Origin: Verrucomicrobiota bacterium
GTDB lineage: Bacteria; Verrucomicrobiota; Verrucomicrobiia; Methylacidiphilales; Verrucolacustridaceae
NCBI GenBank assembly: GCA_010024525.1
Contig: RGGS01000108.1
Coordinates: 1-5,250, forward strand
Length of the DNA stretch: 5,250 nt
Direction of reading: 5' to 3'
Of the stretch, positions 1-4,192 are shown piece after piece (position 1 is the first letter of the stretch; the number at the start of each line of letters is the position of its first letter). The position numbers and the translations under genes are program-made. The notes under the pieces were generated by a model, which was not told where the DNA came from, did not search any database, and was given only the letters and a program-made list of their open reading frames with translations.

Positions 1-157
1 TGGCTGTGTCGTAACAGAGCAACCGATCGGGTCCGCGGTAGTCAATCCAGAAAGGCGCGATGGCCTGGGCGATGGTCATGCGGGCTGGAGGAAGATCCGA
101 AATCTCCAATCCAAAACAAGGCGAAACAAAAAGGAATAGAATTAGGAACAGGTGCAT
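1..157 (-). CDS. Secreted protein of unknown function, N-terminal part only (runs off left edge)
   Basis: The minus-strand reading frame from the ATG at 157-155 stays open to the window edge and gives 52 residues. It starts with a clear Sec-type signal peptide: a very hydrophobic run at residues 3-11 (LFLILFLFV) followed by SPCFG, with likely cleavage after G16. There is no positively charged n-region beyond His2, and the cysteine at 14 is not in a lipobox, so this is probably a periplasmic or exported soluble protein rather than a lipoprotein. The visible mature part contains FWIDYRGPDRLLCYD, which I cannot assign to a family. The start lies 3 bases after the stop codon of the outer-membrane barrel gene, so the two are very probably co-transcribed and translationally coupled. 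No Shine-Dalgarno sequence is visible. The reality of the gene rests on the signal peptide and the tight spacing. Confidence 0.65.
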   Translation of the reverse strand, partial: MHLFLILFLFVSPCFGLEISDLPPARMTIAQAIAPFWIDYRGPDRLLCYDTA

Positions 158-160
158 GGG

Positions 161-1357
161 TTAAAAGCGGTAGATCAGGTTCAGGCCGGTTCCGGCGTTA
201 TAGGCTTCAAATTGTCCGGTGATGGGTTCGGGAACGCTCGTATCGCTCTTGGTCCAACTGACAAAAGCCCGCACTGCCAGATACTCGATCGGGGAGTAGG
301 TGATCGAGGCGCCGTAAGTCTGTTGAAAATCAAGTCGGTCGGATTCATTGATGTAGGTGAGGCTGGAGAAGGGAGAGGTGTTCGGATCGTTGTCGGAGCC
401 GGTGTATTTGGCCAGGCGAAAACTGGCGTAGACCTGGGTGGTGATTTCACGGATGGGGTTGCAAATCCAGGCCAAGGTCAGGTTGTTGTCGGTTCGGGAA
501 AACTGGTTATTCCCCTCAATGTCACCCTGGGTCGGTGACCAGGCAAAGACGTAGGAAGCCCGACCGGTAATGGAAAAGGAGTGGATCTCGGCCAAGGATC
601 GGAACCAAGTGGCCTGCCAAGCGAGGGGATACTCGTTCAGGAAATTGGTGGAATCGCTGTAAGGACTGTTGCTGGTGTACAGGTTCGCCTCGGCGGAAAA
701 CTCCAGAAAAAGATCCTCGGAAAAAGCCCAGCCCAGCGAAGCATACGGATTCGCCACCCGAAAGTTTTGTTGGGCAATGGTGTAAGGTTGTCCGGGCGCG
801 GCGGAATTGGCGACAGAAGTGGGGTAGGGTTCCGCCTGGGCATAGGCGAAAAACTGGTAGCGAAATCCGGCCTTGGGAAAAAACATGTTAAACTTCTCCG
901 TCTGAAACTTGGGGGCAAATCCAATCTCGGGTGTGGTGATGATCTGCCAGGCGCCGAAGGTGTTGCCCACCGAGGAGGCGTACAGAATGTTGCTGTTATA
1001 GAAAGCCTGACAATCCACGGTGAAATAAAACCATGGTTTATTTTCTTTTTCTGAAACGAGCTGAACATCACCCATATCGGCGGGCAGGGGCTTGGCGGTA
1101 ATGGACTCTTCGGGCTGATTCGGTCCGTTACCGCTCATTGGGTCGGCGCTTTTGACCTGATCCCTTAGTTGGAAGTCTTGGCGGGTTTGGGAGGAGACAG
1201 CAGCCGCCCCTGAGTTAGCCTGGGCTAAAACAGTATGTATCGTGAAAAGACAATAAAGACCTACGGCAATTATCCGCACATTCGTCGAAATCGTTGCTGA
1301 CCTTGAGTTTAGTGGTGGTCCGTTGGTTTGGATCACGGCCAAAATTACCAATAACAT
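161..1357 (-). CDS. Outer-membrane beta-barrel protein (putative porin-like, BBP2-like)
   Basis: 398 residues from the ATG at 1357. A signal-peptide-like segment sits at residues 27-47: R28, a hydrophobic stretch IIAVGLYCLFTIHTVL, then an AQA cleavage site. A low-complexity polar linker (about 48-106) follows, and from about residue 107 many alternating aromatic/polar strands separated by Asn/Asp/Ser/Gly-rich turns. The protein ends in LNLIYRF, and a C-terminal aromatic residue is the classic recognition signal for the BAM machinery. The YNSNILYAS stretch near the barrel start resembles the opening of putative beta-barrel porin 2 proteins; that is an impression, not a search result. The location is inferred to be the outer membrane; the cargo is unknown. 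Start choice is uncertain: the first 26 residues do not fit a signal peptide, and a GTG at 1279 would begin exactly at the n-region (372 residues). Neither start has a Shine-Dalgarno sequence. It leads a two-gene unit with the secreted protein 3 bases downstream. Confidence 0.85.
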   Translation of the reverse strand: MLLVILAVIQTNGPPLNSRSATISTNVRIIAVGLYCLFTIHTVLAQANSGAAAVSSQTRQDFQLRDQVKSADPMSGNGPNQPEESITAKPLPADMGDVQLVSEKENKPWFYFTVDCQAFYNSNILYASSVGNTFGAWQIITTPEIGFAPKFQTEKFNMFFPKAGFRYQFFAYAQAEPYPTSVANSAAPGQPYTIAQQNFRVANPYASLGWAFSEDLFLEFSAEANLYTSNSPYSDSTNFLNEYPLAWQATWFRSLAEIHSFSITGRASYVFAWSPTQGDIEGNNQFSRTDNNLTLAWICNPIREITTQVYASFRLAKYTGSDNDPNTSPFSSLTYINESDRLDFQQTYGASITYSPIEYLAVRAFVSWTKSDTSVPEPITGQFEAYNAGTGLNLIYRF

Positions 1358-1450
1358 TAGATTTAACGCAACAAATAGTGTGTTTCATATATTTATATCT
1401 ATATATAGTATTTTGCGTAAAAATTAAGTATTGTTTATAAGTTATTTAAG
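1358..1450. other. AT-rich non-coding block upstream of the barrel gene
   Basis: The sequence abruptly becomes AT-rich: 1381-1440 has 9 G/C in 60 bases, while the flanking genes are GC-rich. It contains runs such as ATATATAG and several stop codons in all frames, so it is not coding. It lies directly upstream of the start of the minus-strand barrel gene and is best read as its promoter and upstream region; AT-rich DNA like this is also typical of nucleoid-protein binding. No gene is visible in it. Confidence 0.6.
1392..1421 (-). promoter_or_regulatory. Candidate sigma-70-type promoter for the barrel gene
   Basis: On the minus strand a -35-like TTTACG (1421-1416) is followed after 18 bases by a -10-like TATAAA (1397-1392). 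Transcription would start around 1385, leaving a leader of some 25-30 bases before the ATG at 1357. The match to consensus is moderate and the block is so AT-rich that -10-like hexamers are expected by chance, so only the general location is persuasive. Confidence 0.3.
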
Positions 1451-1607
1451 TTGGGTTGGGTAGGCAGGGTCGATGGCACTGCCGTAGGGCAAACTTCAAA
1501 TGACGTCAGCTTCATCGAAGCTCCCCTACTAGTGACTGAAGGAAAAGGAGGGTCCGCTTTGTAATCGGATCGCGGCTGGCTGGCAAAGCCAGCCACATCT
1601 TCACGAA
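1451..1607. other. Intergenic region after the gcv-type operon, no gene seen
   Basis: Normal base composition but no convincing reading frame on either strand. It contains the perfect 8-base palindrome TGACGTCA (1501-1508), overlapping by one base a short inverted repeat AGCTTC-ATC-GAAGCT (1508-1522), a purine-rich run GGAAAAGGAGGG (1541-1552), and a strong hairpin (1577-1595) listed separately. It could be a degenerate repeat, a small RNA or simply an operon trailer; nothing in the sequence decides between these. Confidence 0.4.
1577..1595 (-). terminator. GC-rich hairpin after the operon; possible terminator
   Basis: TGGCTGGC-AAA-GCCAGCCA is a perfect 8-bp stem with a 3-base loop, beginning 12 bases after the stop codon of the last gene in the gcvT unit. 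Position and strength suit a transcription terminator or a 3'-end stabilising structure. No T-tract follows on the minus strand (the next bases are GCCGCGATCC), nor on the plus strand, so it is not a canonical intrinsic terminator. A dispersed intergenic palindrome is an alternative. Confidence 0.45.
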
Positions 1608-2108
1608 TCAATCCGGGATTAGGCTTTGTTCGATGGTGTCGTCGAAGCGGAGGTTCAGGAGTTTCCAGTCTCCCCCGACCGGGCTGTAGTAAACGAACTG
1701 CCAGCGGAGAGGTTTTTTGGGGTGAAAGCTAATGTAGGTGATGTAGAGCACACGGCTCCCCACACTACGATTATCGTAGAGTTCCTGCCCCTGGATCGGA
1801 CCAAAGACTTCCAAGCCTTTGCGGATGTTTCCCACGAATTCAGGTACCGCGGCGGGATCGGAGAGTGCGGGGTTGTTGGCCACCAGTGCCTTAAAACTCT
1901 CGTCCACTTTTCCGGCCTGAACCCCGGCAAAAAAAGTTTCAAGCTGCTTCTGGACCGCGCTGGGAGGGGGTTTGTTGATGGGGTTGCGAGGCAGAAGCTG
2001 AGGGATCAGGGTCGTAACCTTGGGGAGATTGGTCTCGGGGTTTTTTGCCTGCGGGGCGGCCCACAAGGATGAGGAGGCGATCAGGAGGTGAAGAATAACT
2101 TTTTTCAT
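1608..2108 (-). CDS. Small secreted NTF2-like protein, function unknown
   Basis: 166 residues. The start is the ATG at 2108, which gives a textbook signal peptide (MKK, hydrophobic ILHLLIASSSLW, cleavage near AA at 17-18). A proline-rich linker (about 19-50) is followed by a roughly 110-residue domain: helical QLETFFAGVQAGKVDESFKAL at the start, then a strand-rich end containing LYITYISFHP, LRWQFVYYSP and DWKLLNLRFDD. This order (helix with an 'amount per stage' style repeat, then curved sheet ending in W-x-L-x-x-L) is what is seen in small NTF2/SnoaL-like secreted domains; no catalytic residues can be named. A longer frame upstream to 2390 exists but would lie inside the preceding gene. The ATG overlaps the TGA of the MBL-like gene (ATGA at 2108-2105), so it is probably translated by coupling; no Shine-Dalgarno is present. 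It is the last gene before the hairpin at 1577-1595. It is probably periplasmic. Confidence 0.85.
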   Translation of the reverse strand: MKKVILHLLIASSSLWAAPQAKNPETNLPKVTTLIPQLLPRNPINKPPPSAVQKQLETFFAGVQAGKVDESFKALVANNPALSDPAAVPEFVGNIRKGLEVFGPIQGQELYDNRSVGSRVLYITYISFHPKKPLRWQFVYYSPVGGDWKLLNLRFDDTIEQSLIPD

Positions 2109-2638
2109 GCAAGGAGCTTTCGGATTTGGTTGAGACCATCCTGAAGGATCGGTTCCCCGTGTGCAAAAAAGATTCTTCGGATCGGAAGGCTTAACAGGTG
2201 GGCGAGACTGGTCCTTAAAAGGGTGGAATCGGTGCAATATGTTTCGGGGAGCGGCATCAGAGGATGGGGAGAGAGATGGATCAGGGCGTCTCCCACCACC
2301 AGGGTTCCGGTGGGCCGATGAAAATAGGCGGTTTCCTTCTCCCCCGCGCCGGGAAGCGGAATGGCATGGAAGGGAATGGGTTGATGGCACAACCGGGCCT
2401 GGAATGACTGCCCCAGCTTTTCACACTCCCGGTCGTGATTCGCGTTGGTTCTGACGATCTCAACTGGATCCTTGGGCCTCTGGTTGCCTTTGGGCCATGG
2501 AATTGGGTCAAAGAGGACGCTAATTTCCGGTCCGAAATAGGCGGTGGACCATAGTTCGGCTTTGCAGGCGGGGTCGTAGGCGTGCCAGGTGAAAAAACCC
2601 TCCCCGTGGTCCCGGAGGGGTTGGGGTTCAAGGCTCAA
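2105..2638 (-). CDS. Metallo-beta-lactamase-fold protein with degenerate metal-binding motif
   Basis: 177 residues from a TTG start at 2638. The TTG overlaps the gcvH stop (TTGA), whereas the only upstream ATG (2719) would bury 27 proline/arginine-rich residues inside gcvH. The order of motifs fits a small MBL-fold hydrolase: SVLFDPIPWP (40-49, the strand and DP before the active-site loop), then TNANHDR (64-70) where family members normally have T-H-x-H-x-D-H, then TGTLVVGDAL (110-119) with the usual GD, and RRIFFAHGEPI (154-164) with the final HG. Thus D69, D117 and H160 are kept, but the two leading His are Asn and the last His is Arg. No signal peptide, so cytoplasmic. It may be a non-metal or altered-metal member; related proteins with a TN-x-x-H-x-R type motif exist as far as I recall. 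Substrate unknown. It sits third in the gcvT-gcvH unit and overlaps the next gene by ATGA. Confidence 0.82.
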   Translation of the reverse strand: MSLEPQPLRDHGEGFFTWHAYDPACKAELWSTAYFGPEISVLFDPIPWPKGNQRPKDPVEIVRTNANHDRECEKLGQSFQARLCHQPIPFHAIPLPGAGEKETAYFHRPTGTLVVGDALIHLSPHPLMPLPETYCTDSTLLRTSLAHLLSLPIRRIFFAHGEPILQDGLNQIRKLLA

Positions 2639-3012
2639 TGGGGCAACGTGGCGGCGTAGTCGGTCGGCGAGAGAAGTCCTGTGGGTTTGGGCTGATCGGG
2701 TTTGAGGCGGAAAAGCCAACCCTGACCGTAGGGTTCGCGGTTCACGAGACCCGGATCCGAGGTGAGGGCGGTGTTGGCCTCAACAATCTCGCCGCCGACC
2801 GGGGCATAAATATCGGAGGCGGCCTTGACGCTCTCCACCGTGGCGATGGCTTCCCCGGCCGTGACCTTGCGTCCCGGCTTGGGAAGTTCGACGTAGACCA
2901 CATCGCTAAGTTCCGATTGGGCGTGGTCGGTGATTCCGACGGTGGCGGAATCCTTCTCCAGACGGAGCCACTCGTGGCTTTTCGCATACAGAAGATCGCT
3001 GGGGGTGTTCAT
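2635..3012 (-). CDS. gcvH: Glycine cleavage system H protein (lipoyl carrier)
   Basis: 125 residues, close to the usual length of about 125-130. GcvH carries the aminomethyl group from the P-protein to the T-protein on a lipoyl-lysine arm, and is reoxidised by lipoamide dehydrogenase in the cytoplasm. Diagnostic sequence: YAKSHEWLR (9-17), VGITDHAQSELSDVVYVELP (25-44), the lipoylation site ESVKAASDIYAPVGG with K63 as the modified lysine, and NREPYGQGWLFRL towards the C-terminus. The start is the ATG at 3012, which overlaps the gcvT stop as ATGA; the gene's own stop overlaps the TTG start of the next gene. No Shine-Dalgarno is seen, so translation probably depends on coupling from gcvT. All key residues are present and nothing suggests loss of function. 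Confidence 0.98.
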   Translation of the reverse strand: MNTPSDLLYAKSHEWLRLEKDSATVGITDHAQSELSDVVYVELPKPGRKVTAGEAIATVESVKAASDIYAPVGGEIVEANTALTSDPGLVNREPYGQGWLFRLKPDQPKPTGLLSPTDYAATLPH

Positions 3013-4115
3013 TTTTTTGGGATGAATCTTCGAGGGGAAACTTTGACGGGGACTCGCCGACCCCGCACCTCAAATTCCAAATCTTGTCCACAGGCAGGGG
3101 CGGGGGTTGTGATCAACGCCAAAGCAATCCCGTGGCCCAAAGTGGGCGAGGGTACCCCGCTGGTAATGACGCCGATTTTGCGATCGCCCTGGAAAACGGG
3201 GTAGTCATGACGAGGCGGGGGTTGGCCCGGTTGCCCCTTCAATCCGACACAAAGGCGTCGGGTTCCGTTCTTTTTCTGTTCCTCAAGAACCGGCCTTCCC
3301 GGAAAGGGGCGGATTTGGTTGAGATCCACAAAAAAACCGAGACCGGCCTCGATGGGGGTAATCTCGGGGGAAAGGTCCTGGCCATTGAGGGGAAAACCGG
3401 CCTCCAGCCGGAGGCTATCCCGCGATCCCAGTCCGCAAGGGAGGAGTCCGTCGGTTTTTCCCGCCTCCAAAACAGCATTCCAGATCACTGGACCGGCGGA
3501 AAGATCGGTAAAAATTTCAAACCCGTCTTCGCCGGTATAACCGGTAGCGGCGACCAGCACTTCATGGCCGGCCAGCCGGTATTTTGCGATGCGGTTCCTG
3601 GCTGGAGGAACTGGATTGGTGTGATCCGCCTTCAGCATCCGGGAGAGGATCTCGGGCGATTTGGGTCCCTGAAGAGCCATTCCGGCGGTGTGGCCGGGAG
3701 CGCCCTGGAAGAGAACATCCTTGCATCCCGAGTTTGTGAGGACCTGTAAATCCTCAAGATGGCGGGAGGCGTTCACCACAAGCAAATATTCCTCAGATCC
3801 CAGGCGGTAAAGGAAAAGGTCGTCGATGACCCCTCCATGCTGGTTCAACAGGAAGGTATATTGTCCCTCCCCATCGCGGAGTTTGGCGGGGTCGTTGGCG
3901 AGAAGGGACGCCAAGGCGGGGAGAGCCCCTTTCCCGAGGGCGCGGACTTGCCCCATATGCGAGATATCAAAGAGGCCGGCCGCCTGACGGGTGGCTTTGT
4001 GTTCGGCAAGAAGCCCGCTGTATTCCACGGGCAGATTCCAGCCGGCAAAGGGAATCATGCGTGCGCCCAAGGATTGGTGGCAAAGGGCGAGGGGGCTGGA
4101 GGCGATGGCGGACAT
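3009..4115 (-). CDS. gcvT: Aminomethyltransferase, glycine cleavage system T protein
   Basis: 368 residues, full length for GcvT (E. coli about 364). The enzyme releases ammonia from the aminomethyl-lipoyl H-protein and passes the one-carbon unit to tetrahydrofolate, forming 5,10-methylene-THF. Motifs in order: MIPFAGWNLPVEY (20-32), LFDISHMGQ (48-56), GGVIDDLFLYRL (94-105) with the conserved Asp pair D98/D99 that includes the catalytic acid, VVNASRH (113-119), GMALQGPKS (145-153), TGYTGEDGFEIF (191-202), PCGLGSRDSLRLEAGFPLNG (226-245) and ITSGVPSPTLG (317-327). It covers the folate-binding domain and the C-terminal barrel. The start at 4115 is the natural one: the following residues (LCHQSLGARM) match the usual GcvT N-terminus. 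It is the first gene of a minus-strand unit and overlaps gcvH by ATGA. The 77-bp upstream gap is shared with the divergent aminotransferase gene. No glycine riboswitch is possible in so short a space. Confidence 0.98.
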   Translation of the reverse strand: MSAIASSPLALCHQSLGARMIPFAGWNLPVEYSGLLAEHKATRQAAGLFDISHMGQVRALGKGALPALASLLANDPAKLRDGEGQYTFLLNQHGGVIDDLFLYRLGSEEYLLVVNASRHLEDLQVLTNSGCKDVLFQGAPGHTAGMALQGPKSPEILSRMLKADHTNPVPPARNRIAKYRLAGHEVLVAATGYTGEDGFEIFTDLSAGPVIWNAVLEAGKTDGLLPCGLGSRDSLRLEAGFPLNGQDLSPEITPIEAGLGFFVDLNQIRPFPGRPVLEEQKKNGTRRLCVGLKGQPGQPPPRHDYPVFQGDRKIGVITSGVPSPTLGHGIALALITTPAPACGQDLEFEVRGRRVPVKVSPRRFIPKK

Positions 4116-4124
4116 GAAAAATTG

Positions 4125-4152
4125 AAAGTACGGTGCAAAATACCTTAGTCAA
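4125..4152 (-). promoter_or_regulatory. Weak candidate promoter for gcvT in the divergent gap
   Basis: On the minus strand, TTGACT (4152-4147) matches the -35 consensus at five of six bases. Sixteen bases further is TACTTT (4130-4125), a poor -10. The -10 would end only 9 bases before the gcvT ATG, so a transcript from it would be nearly leaderless, which agrees with the absence of a Shine-Dalgarno sequence. The gap of 77 bp (4116-4192) must also hold the promoter for the plus-strand aminotransferase unless transcription enters from within gcvT; I see no good plus-strand promoter. Low confidence. Confidence 0.22.
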
Positions 4153-4192
4153 CGGTCTCGCGGTTGATGATGCGAACAGCTAGAACCACGGG

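Noticed and set aside
152..1054. Plus-strand open frames of 128 and 157 residues opposite the barrel gene
   Set aside because: They are antisense to a gene with signal peptide and C-terminal aromatic residue, and show Gly/Val-rich shadow composition.
1451..1607. Small plus-strand gene after the purine-rich run GGAAAAGGAGGG
   Set aside because: The run looks like a strong ribosome site, but no ATG or GTG with an open frame follows at proper distance; the nearest TTG is followed at once by TAA.
2109..2390. Upstream extension of the NTF2-like gene's open frame to an ATG at 2390 (94 extra residues)
   Set aside because: It lies wholly inside the MBL-like gene in another frame, is rich in Pro/Arg/Ser shadow-type residues, and would put the signal peptide in the middle of the protein.
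2639..2719. ATG at 2719 as start of the MBL-like gene
   Set aside because: The 27 extra residues overlap the well-conserved gcvH end and have no MBL-like character; the TTG at 2638 gives a natural 4-base overlap.
2638..3204. 188-residue plus-strand open frame opposite gcvH and gcvT
   Set aside because: It is antisense to two certain genes, and its Gly-rich composition mirrors their codon pattern; no recognisable domain.
3084..4148. Long plus-strand open frames (221 and 129 residues) opposite gcvT
   Set aside because: They are mirror frames of a GC-rich conserved gene and have no recognisable motifs or start signals.
4116..4192. Glycine riboswitch or a frameshifted GntR domain upstream of gcvT or the aminotransferase
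   Set aside because: The gap is 77 bp, too short for either, and no paired-stem pattern or helix-turn-helix frame is seen.
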